From NCBI RefSeq assembly GCF_003044445.1, contig NZ_POWX01000002.1, positions 124,001 through 188,000 on the forward strand: a stretch of DNA of 64,000 nt. Reading direction: 5' to 3'. Made by a program: the position numbers and the translations under genes. The notes under the pieces were generated by a model. The model saw only the letters and a program-made list of their open reading frames with translations. It had not been told where the DNA came from and searched no databases. Source of the DNA: Neisseria mucosa (GTDB lineage: Bacteria; Pseudomonadota; Gammaproteobacteria; Burkholderiales; Neisseriaceae). This document shows, piece after piece, positions 51,513-61,061 of this stretch (position 1 is its first letter; the number at the start of each line of letters is the position of its first letter).

Positions 51513-53321
51513 TTACGCTTCTTTATTTTCGGTCGCTTTTTGACGCAGGCGCAAACTCAATTCGCGCAGTTGTTTGTCGTCCACGGAATTCGGCGCGTTG
51601 GTCAGCAGACATTGGGCGCGTTGGGTTTTCGGGAAGGCAATCACGTCGCGGATGGATTCGGCGCCGGTCATCAGTGTTACCAGACGGTCGAGGCCGAATG
51701 CCAAACCGCCGTGCGGAGGCGCGCCGAATTTCAAGTTATCCAAGAGGAAGCCGAATTTTTCCTGCTGCTCTTCAGGGCTGATTTTCAGCGCGGCAAACAC
51801 TTTTTCCTGTACGTCGGCACGGTGGATACGGATAGAACCGCCGCCGATTTCCCAGCCGTTCAACACCATGTCGTAGGCGCGTGCCAGGCAGTTTGCCGGG
51901 TCAGAAACCATCAGGTCTTCGTGACCTTCTTTAGGCGCGGTAAACGGATGGTGTACGGCAACGTAGCGGTCGGCGTCTTCGTCGTATTCGAACATCGGGA
52001 AATCAACGACCCACAAAGGTTTCCATTCGTCCACGAAGTAGCCGTTTTCCGCGCCGTGTTCCAAGCCGACTTTGATACGCAAAGCGCCGATGGCTTCGTT
52101 CACGACTTTGGCTTTGTCTGCGCCGAAGAAGATGATGTCGCCGTTTTGCGCGCCGGTACGCGCAATGATTTCTTTCAGGGCGTTTTCAGACAGGAATTTC
52201 ACGATTGGAGATTGCAGGCCGCTGTCTTCGCCGTTGGAAAGGTTGCTGACATCGTTCACTTTGATGTACGCCAAACCTTTCGCGCCGTAGATGCCGACAA
52301 ATTTGGTGTATTCGTCGATTTCTTTGCGGCTAAATTTCGCACCGTTCGGTACGCGCAGGGCAACCACGCGTCCGCCTTTCATGTCGGCTGCGCCACGGAA
52401 GACTTTGAATTCCTCTGTTTTCATCAGGTCGGTCAGCTCGGTGAATTTCAGGTTGATGCGCATATCGGGTTTGTCGGAGCCGTAGTAGAACATGGCTTCG
52501 GCGTAAGGCATACGCGGGAAATCGCCCAAGTCCACGCCCAGCGCGTCTTGGAAGACTTGTTTTGCCATGCCTTCGGTGATGTCCATGATTTCATCCTCGT
52601 TCAAGAACGAGGTTTCCAAGTCGATTTGTGTGAATTCAGGCTGGCGGTCGGCGCGCAAGTCTTCGTCGCGGAAGCACTTGGTGATTTGGTAGTAACGGTC
52701 GAAACCCGCCACCATCAACAGTTGTTTGAACAATTGCGGCGATTGCGGCAGCGCGAAAAACTCGCCCGGATGAACGCGGCTCGGTACGAGGTAGTCGCGC
52801 GCGCCTTCAGGCGTGGAGCGGGTCAGCATCGGGGTTTCTATGTCGATGAAGCCTTGCGCGTCCAGATAACGGCGAACGCCCATAGCGACTTGATAACGCA
52901 AGCGCAGATTGCGCTGCATCACCGGACGGCGCAAGTCGATAACGCGGTTGGTCAGGCGCACGTTTTCGCTGATGTTTTCATCGTCGATTTGGAACGGCGG
53001 CGTCGCAGCGGCGTTCAAGACTTCGATTTCTTTGGCAAGGATTTCGATTTTGCCGGAAATCATTTTGTCGTTGGTTGTACCTTCGGGACGGTTGCGCACG
53101 CGGCCGGTAATGCTCAAAACGTATTCGTTGCGGGCGGAATCGGCAGTGGCAAACGCTTCGGGCGTATCGGGGTCAATCACGACTTGGACGATGCCTTCGC
53201 GGTCGCGCAAGTCGATAAAAATCACACCGCCGTGGTCGCGCCGGCGGTGTACCCAGCCTTTGACGGTTACGGTTTGGTCTAAGTATTGCTCGCTGATCAG
53301 GCCGCAATAGTTGGTACGCAT
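51513..53321 (-). CDS. aspS: Aspartyl-tRNA synthetase
   Basis: 602 residues, class II, bacterial type. OB-fold anticodon domain at the N-terminus (VTVKGWVHRRRDHGGVIFIDLRDR), catalytic motifs FIDIETPMLTRSTPEGARDYLVPSR, FRDEDLRADRQPEFTQIDLE, a GAD insertion domain (about 290-410) and motif 3 APPHGGLAFGLDRLV. In organisms that lack AsnRS this enzyme may also charge tRNA-Asn; the window cannot tell. Confidence 0.97.
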   Translation of the reverse strand: MRTNYCGLISEQYLDQTVTVKGWVHRRRDHGGVIFIDLRDREGIVQVVIDPDTPEAFATADSARNEYVLSITGRVRNRPEGTTNDKMISGKIEILAKEIEVLNAAATPPFQIDDENISENVRLTNRVIDLRRPVMQRNLRLRYQVAMGVRRYLDAQGFIDIETPMLTRSTPEGARDYLVPSRVHPGEFFALPQSPQLFKQLLMVAGFDRYYQITKCFRDEDLRADRQPEFTQIDLETSFLNEDEIMDITEGMAKQVFQDALGVDLGDFPRMPYAEAMFYYGSDKPDMRINLKFTELTDLMKTEEFKVFRGAADMKGGRVVALRVPNGAKFSRKEIDEYTKFVGIYGAKGLAYIKVNDVSNLSNGEDSGLQSPIVKFLSENALKEIIARTGAQNGDIIFFGADKAKVVNEAIGALRIKVGLEHGAENGYFVDEWKPLWVVDFPMFEYDEDADRYVAVHHPFTAPKEGHEDLMVSDPANCLARAYDMVLNGWEIGGGSIRIHRADVQEKVFAALKISPEEQQEKFGFLLDNLKFGAPPHGGLAFGLDRLVTLMTGAESIRDVIAFPKTQRAQCLLTNAPNSVDDKQLRELSLRLRQKATENKEA

Positions 53322-53385
53322 AAAATCACCTTTTTATATTGTTCAATTTGAAAAGAAGGAAAAGGTCGTCTGAAAAAAAGACACC

Positions 53386-53844
53386 TTAATTGTTTTGTTC
53401 TTTACGCCATTCTGCCTTCAGAAAATTTAATTCTGCTTCCGTGGGCTTACCGTAAATGTAGATTTGATCCGGATTATTTGTAGAAAGGGAATCATCATCT
53501 TTATAAACAACATGATAAGCAGCGATATGTTGCTTGTCGGTCAGAATGTGCATTCGGTTGCTTGCACAATTATGCGGTTGGCACATATTGGTGTAGTAAT
53601 AGGTCTTACCGCTGATTTTCACACTTTCCAGCGGCGGCATCGGACCTGCCATGTTACGCACCCAATTGTGCATGGGGGCTTTGGGTGCATGTTTGCCGAC
53701 TTGTTCGTGCCAAAGCTTTTTGAAAGCGGGTTGTTTGTGCCAATCAAATAGAAATACCTCTTCGCCTTTGCTGTTGGTTACAGGTGCGGAGACGGCTAGA
53801 TTGGGCAGAAACAAGGCAAGCAGTAAAGCGGATAAATATTTCAT
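53386..53844 (-). CDS. Ivy-like inhibitor of vertebrate (C-type) lysozyme
   Basis: 152 residues with signal peptide 1-19 (AVSA cleavage) and no lipobox Cys, so a periplasmic or secreted protein. The loop CQPHNCASNRMHIL matches the CKPHDC inhibitory loop of Ivy, and VKISGKTYYYTNM resembles the strand before it. Ivy blocks host lysozyme by inserting this loop into the active site; the role here is inferred. It lies 64 nt upstream of aspS on the same strand. Confidence 0.78.
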   Translation of the reverse strand: MKYLSALLLALFLPNLAVSAPVTNSKGEEVFLFDWHKQPAFKKLWHEQVGKHAPKAPMHNWVRNMAGPMPPLESVKISGKTYYYTNMCQPHNCASNRMHILTDKQHIAAYHVVYKDDDSLSTNNPDQIYIYGKPTEAELNFLKAEWRKEQNN

Positions 53845-53940
53845 GTTTATATTTTGAGGTTGAATAAAACTTCAGAATGTCGGTTTATGCGTTCAAATCG
53901 TCTGAAAATTTCAGTCGTCACGATTTTCCCAACGCCAAAG

Positions 53941-54047
53941 TATAGTGGATTAAATTTAAATCAGGACAAGGCGACGAAGCCGCAGACAGTACAGATAGTA
54001 CGGCAAGGCGAGGCAACGCCGTACTGGTTTAAAGTTAATTCACTATA
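53941..54047 (+). repeat. Correia repeat enclosed element, short form
   Basis: 107 bp, TATAGTGGATTAAATTTAAA to GTTAATTCACTATA, with the same internal deletion as the copy at 44413. The right terminus has one change (TTCACT). Confidence 0.92.
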
Positions 54048-54132
54048 CAACAGTTAAAAACAATAATGACAATGTAAACAGCCATGAATCAAGGCCAAAA
54101 GGACCATGCATTATGTGTTTGCCATCTCTAGT

Positions 54133-54813
54133 TTATTTTTCTAAACATCGTATTTCGGCTTGGGGCTTGAGCGGCAAGTCATCCGGCATCACCATACCCA
54201 ACGAAATCACATATTTCAATGCTTCGTCCACGCTCATATCGAGTTCGCGCACGTCGCTTTTTTTTACCATGATGTAATAGCCGCCGGTCGGGTTGGGCGT
54301 GGTCGGCACATAGACGGAAAGATAGTCGTCATCGTGCGGCAGGCTGCCTTTGAGTTTGTCGGGAATATGCCCTGAAACAAAGGCAATCGTCCAAATATTG
54401 GGCTGCGGGAACGGAACCAGCACGGGCGTTCTGAACGAGCGGCTGCTGTCGGAAAGCAGAGACTCGGATACTTTTTTGACGCTGGAATAGATGGATTTGA
54501 CGACGGGAATCCGTCCCAGCAGGCTGTCCCATGCGGCGAGGATTTGGCGTCCTAAAACGTTGGCGGCGAACACGCCGGTCAGAAACAAGACGACAATGGC
54601 GGCAATAATGCCCAAGCCGGGAATGTTGAATCCCCAGAAATATTGAGGCTGCCATTGCTCGGGCAGCAGGCTGATCAGCCGGTCGGCGGCAGATATGATA
54701 TAGCTGACCGCCCAAATGGTTACGGCTATCGGCAGCCACACCAACATGCCTGTAATCAGATATTTTTTTAATGCCTTGGCAACTTTTCCGCCTTCGGCCG
54801 TTTGTTCTGTCAT
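54133..54813 (-). CDS. DUF502-family inner-membrane protein
   Basis: 226 residues. Two N-terminal membrane helices (about 16-38 and 66-90) and a conserved C-terminal soluble domain. LITGMLVWLPIAVTIWAV, IPVVKSIYSSVKKV and VFVPTTPNPTGGYYIMV-like segments (here VYVPTTPNPTGGYY) mark the family. The function is unknown. In many proteobacteria it lies near aspS, as here (with the Ivy-like gene between). Confidence 0.88.
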   Translation of the reverse strand: MTEQTAEGGKVAKALKKYLITGMLVWLPIAVTIWAVSYIISAADRLISLLPEQWQPQYFWGFNIPGLGIIAAIVVLFLTGVFAANVLGRQILAAWDSLLGRIPVVKSIYSSVKKVSESLLSDSSRSFRTPVLVPFPQPNIWTIAFVSGHIPDKLKGSLPHDDDYLSVYVPTTPNPTGGYYIMVKKSDVRELDMSVDEALKYVISLGMVMPDDLPLKPQAEIRCLEK

Positions 54814-54911
54814 CTTCTGTGTTATTCCGACAAATATCGCCCAAACCTTGCATTATACGCGTTTGGGCGATAGGAAACGAGTGTTTTTAATATGGGGAGC
54901 GGTTTGTTTTG

Positions 54912-54961
54912 CTTTCAGACGACCTGTGTGCAACATGGTACAAAAGGTCGTCTGAAAACAA
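54912..54961. terminator. Outward-facing DUS pair after pldA
   Basis: GCTTTCAGACGACCTGTG and CAAAAGGTCGTCTGAAAAC are inverted, just beyond the pldA stop on the minus strand. Its short loop can form a hairpin. Confidence 0.6.
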
Positions 54962-54970
54962 GATTCGGCA

Positions 54971-56191
54971 TTAAATTCCGTCCCAGTCGTTGAACATCAG
55001 ACCGATGCCGATGCCGTTTTGTTTGTAGTTGTAATCAATCAGGCTTTCGCCGTAGCCGTGAAAGCCGCGCACCACACCTTTAAGTTTGCCTTTAATCGGG
55101 AAAGTGTAGGCGGCTTCAACCGCGCCGTGTCCGGTTTTGGGATTGTAGCGCAGCAGGGACGAAATATTTTGTTTGTCGTTCAGACGGTATTGCAGCTTCA
55201 AATCGCCATGACCCATGTAGTCGGTAATGTCGGGATTATCGTTGTTTTCACCGGTCTGATCGAATGCGCGCATCCACACGCGCGGGATAACGGTCAGCTT
55301 GCCCCATTCCATCCCTGCCATCGCGTAAACGCGGTTCCATGAGCGGGATTCGGGGCGGCTTTGTCCGTTGGATTGGTGAACGAAGCCTGCACCGACCATG
55401 CGCAGTTTTCCGCCGAACGGTAAATCTGCCTTCACGGGCTGGGTCAGGAAAATTTCGGGTTCGTAATCGGTATTGCGGAACGGCGCGGATTTTCTGCCTT
55501 GGTTATAAATCTGCCAATCGGATTTTTGGGTGTAGCCGAACCACAAATCCGCGCGGGTTTTAAACAAATCTTCGGCGATTTTGCTTTTGAACGAAACTTG
55601 AAGTTTGGTTTCTATGTGTTTCTGTTCGCTGAATTTTTCCTGATTGGTCGTGCCGCGCGAAGGGGAGTGGGGATGAAGGTTGGGCGAGCTGTTGTACCAT
55701 GCGGGCATCAGGTACATAGGATTGTGTTCGCGCACGCTCAATAAGCCGCGCGAGTCGTTTTTGTCCAAATCGTACATCAGGCTCAACGGCGTGTAGGCAT
55801 CGGCAGTAGTACGCAGATTGTCTTCCGAAAGGGTGGATTGTTCTTTATTTTCGTCAAACACAATCGTCGCCGCTTTTTTCTCGCGGCTGGTGCTGATGGT
55901 TTTGGGTAAGTCGACAGGCGCTTTGGCGGTTTCTTCGCGAATGACGGGCAGAGGAGCTTGCGGCGGCAGTTGAGCCGAATAAATGCTGTCGTAACACGCC
56001 AAACGGGTGGCATTGTCTTGAATGGAGGTGCATTGCAAAGCCGTGTCGGCATAGGCGACAGGGGCGGCTGCTCCACCGGCAAGGATAAGCATCAAGGCGC
56101 GCCGACATTTGGATAATGACGGTTTTTTGTTCTTTAGGACATCGCTTTGCGCCAAATTGTGTTTCAACATCTTGTTCATCATTTCATTCAT
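54971..56191 (-). CDS. pldA: Outer-membrane phospholipase A1
   Basis: 406 residues. Signal sequence with a long positively charged lead (residues 1-48, cleavage after AYA). After a soluble N-terminal extension (about 50-150) comes the 12-stranded OMPLA barrel. The catalytic His-Ser pair is in GFVHQSNGQSRPESRSWNRVY, and the Asn of the triad lies in the same region or nearby. It hydrolyses phospholipids in the outer leaflet and maintains lipid asymmetry. Confidence 0.92.
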   Translation of the reverse strand: MNEMMNKMLKHNLAQSDVLKNKKPSLSKCRRALMLILAGGAAAPVAYADTALQCTSIQDNATRLACYDSIYSAQLPPQAPLPVIREETAKAPVDLPKTISTSREKKAATIVFDENKEQSTLSEDNLRTTADAYTPLSLMYDLDKNDSRGLLSVREHNPMYLMPAWYNSSPNLHPHSPSRGTTNQEKFSEQKHIETKLQVSFKSKIAEDLFKTRADLWFGYTQKSDWQIYNQGRKSAPFRNTDYEPEIFLTQPVKADLPFGGKLRMVGAGFVHQSNGQSRPESRSWNRVYAMAGMEWGKLTVIPRVWMRAFDQTGENNDNPDITDYMGHGDLKLQYRLNDKQNISSLLRYNPKTGHGAVEAAYTFPIKGKLKGVVRGFHGYGESLIDYNYKQNGIGIGLMFNDWDGI

Positions 56192-56342
56192 GGGATTGCC
56201 GATTGGATGTTTTCAGACGACCTTTTGCCTGAAAATCGGGATTAATCGTGTGAAAAACAGATCAAGCCGCATTTTACCGCCTTGCGTCTTCTTTACGACA
56301 GGTCGTCTGAAAAGTTTACATCAACTTGCATCACATACGGCA

Positions 56343-56374
56343 ATGCCCCTGAAAGGTTAAGACCTCAGGGGCAT
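56343..56374 (-). terminator. Intrinsic terminator of rpsT
   Basis: ATGCCCCTGA and TCAGGGGCAT form a 10-bp stem around AAGGTTAAGACC, 58 nt past the rpsT stop on the minus strand. It lacks a T run, so confidence is limited. Confidence 0.5.
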
Positions 56375-56431
56375 CGTTACCTGCTTGCCCGTCCCGACGT
56401 GATCAAACACCAAGACGATAGGCGAAAAAGA

Positions 56432-56695
56432 TTAAGCCAATGCTTTTACTTTGGCAGACAGACGGCTCTTATGGCGGGCTGCTTTGTTTTTGTGGAATAC
56501 GCCTTTGTCAGCGATACGGTCGATGACTTTGACGGACTCTTGGTAAACTGCTTGAGCAGCAGCTTTGTCGCCGGCTTCAACTGCTTTCAACACTTTTTTC
56601 ACTGCGGTACGGAATGCAGTACGCAGGCTGGCGTTGTGGGCGCGTTGTTTAACTGATTGGCGGGCACGTTTGCGGGCTTGTGCGCTGTTTGCCAT
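56432..56695 (-). CDS. rpsT: 30S ribosomal protein S20
   Basis: 87 residues. [30 protein letters not shown] and [20 protein letters not shown] are universal S20 features. Helical, very basic, binds 16S rRNA 5' domain. Single gene preceded by AGGAGATATTCA. Confidence 0.97.
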
Positions 56696-56997
56696 ATTGA
56701 ATATCTCCTGAAAAATAAATTCTGTAAACGCGCAATTTTAAAGAGAGATTCCTCTATATGCAAGTATTTTCTCTGTTTGCGCGCGCAAATCGCCCGTATT
56801 TTGCCCAAAAACGACATCTTGTGCAACGCCGTTTTCCCGAGTCTAAGAAATCGTGCCTTATTTCAATAAAAATCAGTCGGATATTGCTTTGAGTTCTCAC
56901 CTACTTCCATTACAATAGCCCCGCTTTGCGCCGGGGTATTGATGGGGTGCAGAGTGTTCATTTTCTGTTAACAATCTTTCATCAGGAATCTGCCCGT

Positions 56998-58140
56998 ATG
57001 AAAAAATCCGTATTAGCCGTATTGGCGGCATTATCGCTGGCCGCTTGCGGCGGTGGCGAGAAAAAAACCGAGCAACCTCAAGCAGGCAGCGCGCCTGCTG
57101 CCAATGCCGAAGCAGCTGCCACCGATACTTTGAACATCTACAACTGGTCGAACTACGTTGACGAAAGTACCGTCGAAGACTTTAAAAAAGCCAATAATCT
57201 GAAGCTGACCTACGACCTTTACGAAAACAACGAAACCCTCGAAGCCAAAATGCTGACCGGCAAATCCGGCTATGATTTGGTTGTTCCCGGTATCGCTTTC
57301 CTGCCCCGCCAAATCGAAGCAGGTGCTTATCAGAAAGTCAATAAAGACCTGATTCCCAATTACAAAAACATCGATCCCGAATTGTTGAAAATGCTGGAAA
57401 CTGCCGATCCGGGCAACCAGTATGCCGTTCCTTATTTCTCCGGTGTCAACACTTTGGCGATTACGGCGAAGGGTAAAGAGCTTTTGGGCGGCAAGCTGCC
57501 TGAAAACGGTTGGGATCTGCTGTTCAAGCCCGAATACACCAATAAGCTGAAATCATGCGGTATCGCCTTGTGGGATACGCCGAGCGAAATGTTCCCGATT
57601 TTGTTGAACTACTTGGGTAAAGATCCTAAAGGTACAAATCCTGATGATTTGAAAGCAGCAGCAGAAGTGCTGAAAACCATCCGTCCTGATGTAAAACGTT
57701 TCAGTCCGTCTATTATTGACGAGCTGGCGCGCGGCGACATCTGTCTCGCAGCGGGCAACGGCGGCGACTTAAACTTGGCGAAAGCCCGTTCTGAAGAAGT
57801 GAAAAACAACGTCGGTATCGAAGTCTTGACGCCGAAAGGTATGGGCTTCTGGATTGAGTCTTGGCTGATTCCTGCTGATGCGAAAAACATCGCCAATGCC
57901 CACAAATACATCAACTACACGCTTGATCCTGAAGTTGCGGCGAAAAACGGCATTGCTGTTACCTTCGCGCCTGCAAGCAAACCGGCACGCGAAAAAATGC
58001 CTGCCGAGCTGGTGAACACACGTTCTATCTTCCCGAACGAGCAAGACATGAAAGACGGTTTCGTGATGCCTCAAATGAGCGCAGATGCGAAAAAACTGTC
58101 TGTCAACTTGTGGCAAAAAATCAAAGTCGGCTCCAATTAA
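56998..58140 (+). CDS. potD: Spermidine/putrescine-binding lipoprotein PotD
   Basis: 380 residues. Lipobox LAAC with Cys17 and a Gly-rich start of the mature protein. The extracellular solute-binding domain shows LNIYNWSNYVDESTVEDF near 42, YDLVVPGIAFLPRQIEAGAY, and IESWLIPADAKN later, matching PotD/PotF. It delivers polyamines to a PotABC-type ABC importer, whose genes are absent here. The start at 56998 follows ATCAGGAATCTGCCC; the in-frame ATG at 56926 would bury the signal peptide. Its terminator carries the other uptake dialect. Confidence 0.92.
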   Translation: MKKSVLAVLAALSLAACGGGEKKTEQPQAGSAPAANAEAAATDTLNIYNWSNYVDESTVEDFKKANNLKLTYDLYENNETLEAKMLTGKSGYDLVVPGIAFLPRQIEAGAYQKVNKDLIPNYKNIDPELLKMLETADPGNQYAVPYFSGVNTLAITAKGKELLGGKLPENGWDLLFKPEYTNKLKSCGIALWDTPSEMFPILLNYLGKDPKGTNPDDLKAAAEVLKTIRPDVKRFSPSIIDELARGDICLAAGNGGDLNLAKARSEEVKNNVGIEVLTPKGMGFWIESWLIPADAKNIANAHKYINYTLDPEVAAKNGIAVTFAPASKPAREKMPAELVNTRSIFPNEQDMKDGFVMPQMSADAKKLSVNLWQKIKVGSN

Positions 58141-58156
58141 TCCGGAATATTGAAAA

Positions 58157-58189
58157 ACGCCGTCTGAAATTCTTCAGACGGCGTTTCTA
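58157..58189. terminator. Terminator of potD with GCCGTCTGAA-type arms
   Basis: AACGCCGTCTGAA and TTCAGACGGCGTT form a hairpin 17 nt past the potD stop. The arms carry the GCCGTCTGAA core used by N. meningitidis/N. gonorrhoeae, not the GTCGTCTGAA core of the rest of the window. Confidence 0.85.
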
Positions 58190-58245
58190 ATTTTACCGCA
58201 ATATCCGTGCCGTTCACCTATTGCCTTGATGCACGGTTGCTTAGG

Positions 58246-60975
58246 TTAAAACTTCATCTCCAAAGTCAGGGTGTAATTTCGTCCCGGTGCGGCGTAGCGG
58301 TTATACCTGCCGACATTATTGTGCCTATTGACCGCTCCTTCGGCAGTCTGCCTTACAGACTCCCAAGTGGTATACCGGTAGTTGAAGAGGTTATACACGC
58401 CTGCGCGCAGGGTCAGGTGTTTCTTGATATTATAATATCCGGAAACATCCGTAACATGCCAAGGCCGCGTCCGCCGTGATGCTGCTTTTTTAGCATTGGC
58501 ATTACCGTTCAACAGCGCCTGGCTGCCTAGCAGTTCGTCAACAGATTTTGCCTTGGAATAAGTAAACATCGTATTGATGCCCCATATTCCGTCAGGATGG
58601 TCGTAACCCAAACCCAATACATATCGTGAAGGTTGGACGGCATCAAAGAGATATGAAGTTACAAACGTCCTGTCGGCGCGTATATCGGCATCTTTGACCT
58701 TGATACGGTTATAGGCAAGCGTGGAATACAACCCGTCCGGCAACCCGCCCCATACACCGTGCCAATCGATTTTACCCAAAATATTGATACCGGCTATCCG
58801 TGCATTTTGAGCATTTCGGTATCCGGGGTCGCCAGAAGCCGAAGTTTGCCCGTTTTGAGTTCGGGTTTCATAACCGAATGCAATCAGGTCGCGATAAGCA
58901 TTGTTGAAATAGCTGGCTTCCAAATTGCCGAAGTCCCCTTTAAATACAATACCTGTCTCTCTATTAAAGGATTTTTCCGGTTTCAGATCCAACGTTTTCA
59001 AAGACTCCCCAGCTCTCCAGCCGTACATTTCGGCAAACGACGGTAGACGGAAGCCCGTAGAAGCGCGATAAGTCAAATCCATCCAGGTGAAAGGCTTGAG
59101 GACTACGCCTGCGTTCCAAGAAAGGTTGCGGTGAGTGCCGGTAGAGACACTCTTATCTTCCGAATGCGTACTGCGGTAATCGTAACGTATACCTGCTCCG
59201 ACATCCGCCCACCTGCCCAAACGAACATTGTCTTGAACGGCTGCATAATAACCGTTGCCGCCGATATTCCTCGGTGTGCAGTCTGTATAGGTGTTATTGC
59301 CGAAACGGCATATCGGCGATGTATTGACCGTGGTCTTGCCGATAGACACCCAATACGGTTTGCCTTGGCTTCCGTTGGGTGACTGCGCCCCTTCCGGGAT
59401 TTTCGATCCATATGCCTGAACTGCGTTTTGAAGATAATAATCGCTGTGGGACAATTGCGACTTAAAGCGGTCGTACCCTAGATTGATACTCAGATTGTGA
59501 CGAATTTTGGCCGTATCAAATGCCTTTTTAAATACTGCTTGGAACAGGTTTCGGCTTTCTTCATAAATCATCCGGTCGGATTTATAGAAGGAATACGGTT
59601 TATTGCCGTCGGGACGGCAATTTTTATCCGAACCGTCGTGAGAGCAATGCGTCTGCTGCAAACGGTTGTCCAAATCTATACCTTGCCGGTCATAAGAAAG
59701 TCGGGCGTAATCGGCCCAGGTATCCTTGTCAGCATTATGGTAAACATATTCGACCCCGTACCGGTTTTTAGTATGGCGTTCATCATAAAACACGCCGGTA
59801 CCGTAACCGATACCCTGCAATGTACCGCCCTCTCCCTGAACAAACAGCCTTTCGGCCTTATTATTGCCCGAATATTTGCCAAAGCCGCTCGGCGTACCGT
59901 TTCTCCGGACACTTTCATTCAGATCGGCCTCGGTAAAATAGGCAGGAACAGTCATATCCCGTGTATCAAAGGTCTGCTGCGTACGTTCAAGAACGGCTCC
60001 GACATAATGGCGGTTGTCCAAATGCCAACCCGGTCGGAACAGCCATGATTGGCTGCCATACTCAAGCGGGTCCGCAAGGAAGCGGCTGGGGCCGGTATAA
60101 TCCTGCGTGCTGACGGTTTTGCGCTCATCTTTGGCCAAAGCATCTTTTTTCGCATTGTCTTTACAGGCCGCATATCCATTGGAACATTCCTCTTCGACAA
60201 TGAAATTTGCGTACGGATGGGTATCCTCGACCGGCATCAGCCTGTTGAAACTCTGCACACCTTTACCAGCATCTTTATGCGCATGGATTTCCTGCCCCCG
60301 CCGTTTAGTATAAATAAGGAGGGCTTCCGCGCCGCCGCTGCGTCCTGCAAGCGCAAGGGACTGTGTCAGGGCATGGTCTTTTCCAGAATAGGCAGTTTTA
60401 CTCTGAATGCCCCACTGTTTTCCCTCTCCGATAATGTCGGCTGCGGTTTTGGTTTGAAATGCGACCGAACCTGCCAATGCGCCGTTTCCGTATTCTGATG
60501 AATTCGAACCCTTGCTGATTTCAACGGCCTTAACGTTTTCATACTCAATTTCATTGATTGCGCCGCTGCTGCCCGCCGTCCTCGTCCCACCCAATGCCGC
60601 CTGCGCGGTGTAGGACTGTATTTGCGAAACGCCGTCTACCGTTAAGGAAACACGGTTTTTATCCATGCCGCGTATTGAATAGCCGGAACTTGCGCCCCGA
60701 CCCTGTTCGACCACGGCAATACCCGGATCGTAACGGGTCAGGTCTCGGATATTCAAAACCTGTTCTTTACTTAGCGTCTCGGAAGATTTGACCAGCTTGC
60801 CCAGCCCGGTTACTTCATTATCACGGCGGGTTTTCTGTTTTTTCGCATTGACCTGCACGGTATCGAGCTGCTTTTCCCACACTTGTCCGGACGGTAAAAC
60901 ATCCGCATAAGCAGGCAGCGCAGTCATCAGCGACAGGCATAAAATATTTAATCGGAACAAATGTTGCTGTTTCAT
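58246..60975 (-). CDS. tbpA: Transferrin-binding protein A (TonB-dependent receptor)
   Basis: 909 residues. Signal peptide 1-24 (PAYA cleavage), TonB box LDTVQVNAKKQ, plug domain (about 45-180) with GLGKLVKSSETLSKEQVLNIRD and GRGASSGYSIRGMDKNRVSLTVDG, then a 22-strand barrel ending in LTLEMKF. The plug is nearly that of meningococcal TbpA. It extracts iron from host transferrin with TbpB. It is downstream of tbpB in the same operon (86-nt gap). Loop regions differ from common alleles. No premature stop or frameshift is seen, and no AGGTCGTCTGAA occurs in the gene. Confidence 0.95.
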   Translation of the reverse strand: MKQQHLFRLNILCLSLMTALPAYADVLPSGQVWEKQLDTVQVNAKKQKTRRDNEVTGLGKLVKSSETLSKEQVLNIRDLTRYDPGIAVVEQGRGASSGYSIRGMDKNRVSLTVDGVSQIQSYTAQAALGGTRTAGSSGAINEIEYENVKAVEISKGSNSSEYGNGALAGSVAFQTKTAADIIGEGKQWGIQSKTAYSGKDHALTQSLALAGRSGGAEALLIYTKRRGQEIHAHKDAGKGVQSFNRLMPVEDTHPYANFIVEEECSNGYAACKDNAKKDALAKDERKTVSTQDYTGPSRFLADPLEYGSQSWLFRPGWHLDNRHYVGAVLERTQQTFDTRDMTVPAYFTEADLNESVRRNGTPSGFGKYSGNNKAERLFVQGEGGTLQGIGYGTGVFYDERHTKNRYGVEYVYHNADKDTWADYARLSYDRQGIDLDNRLQQTHCSHDGSDKNCRPDGNKPYSFYKSDRMIYEESRNLFQAVFKKAFDTAKIRHNLSINLGYDRFKSQLSHSDYYLQNAVQAYGSKIPEGAQSPNGSQGKPYWVSIGKTTVNTSPICRFGNNTYTDCTPRNIGGNGYYAAVQDNVRLGRWADVGAGIRYDYRSTHSEDKSVSTGTHRNLSWNAGVVLKPFTWMDLTYRASTGFRLPSFAEMYGWRAGESLKTLDLKPEKSFNRETGIVFKGDFGNLEASYFNNAYRDLIAFGYETRTQNGQTSASGDPGYRNAQNARIAGINILGKIDWHGVWGGLPDGLYSTLAYNRIKVKDADIRADRTFVTSYLFDAVQPSRYVLGLGYDHPDGIWGINTMFTYSKAKSVDELLGSQALLNGNANAKKAASRRTRPWHVTDVSGYYNIKKHLTLRAGVYNLFNYRYTTWESVRQTAEGAVNRHNNVGRYNRYAAPGRNYTLTLEMKF

Positions 60976-60996
60976 ATCATTTCTCTACTTACTGCC

Positions 60997-61031
60997 TTCA
61001 GACGGCATTTAAAGCCGATATGCCGTCTGAA
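60997..61031. other. Inverted pair of AT-dialect uptake sequences in the tbpB-tbpA gap
   Basis: TTCAGACGGCAT (60997-61008) and ATGCCGTCTGAA (61020-61031) are the exact meningococcal/gonococcal 12-mer in inverted orientation. They are the only full ATGCCGTCTGAA copies in the window. They could also form a hairpin that lowers tbpA expression relative to tbpB. Confidence 0.95.
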
Positions 61032-61061
61032 GAACTTTCCTCTGTCAACCGGCAGCCCAGT

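Noticed and set aside
51540..53282. 580-codon open frame on the plus strand opposite aspS
   Set aside because: It mirrors aspS almost end to end, has no domain resemblance and is composed of residues expected from antisense reading of a Neisseria gene.
58246..60975. Lactoferrin receptor LbpA
   Set aside because: The N-terminal region and plug (GRGASSGYSIRGMDKNRVSLTVDG, LGGTRTAGSSGAINEIEYEN) match TbpA rather than LbpA, and the partner is a TbpB-type lipoprotein without the acidic LbpB runs.
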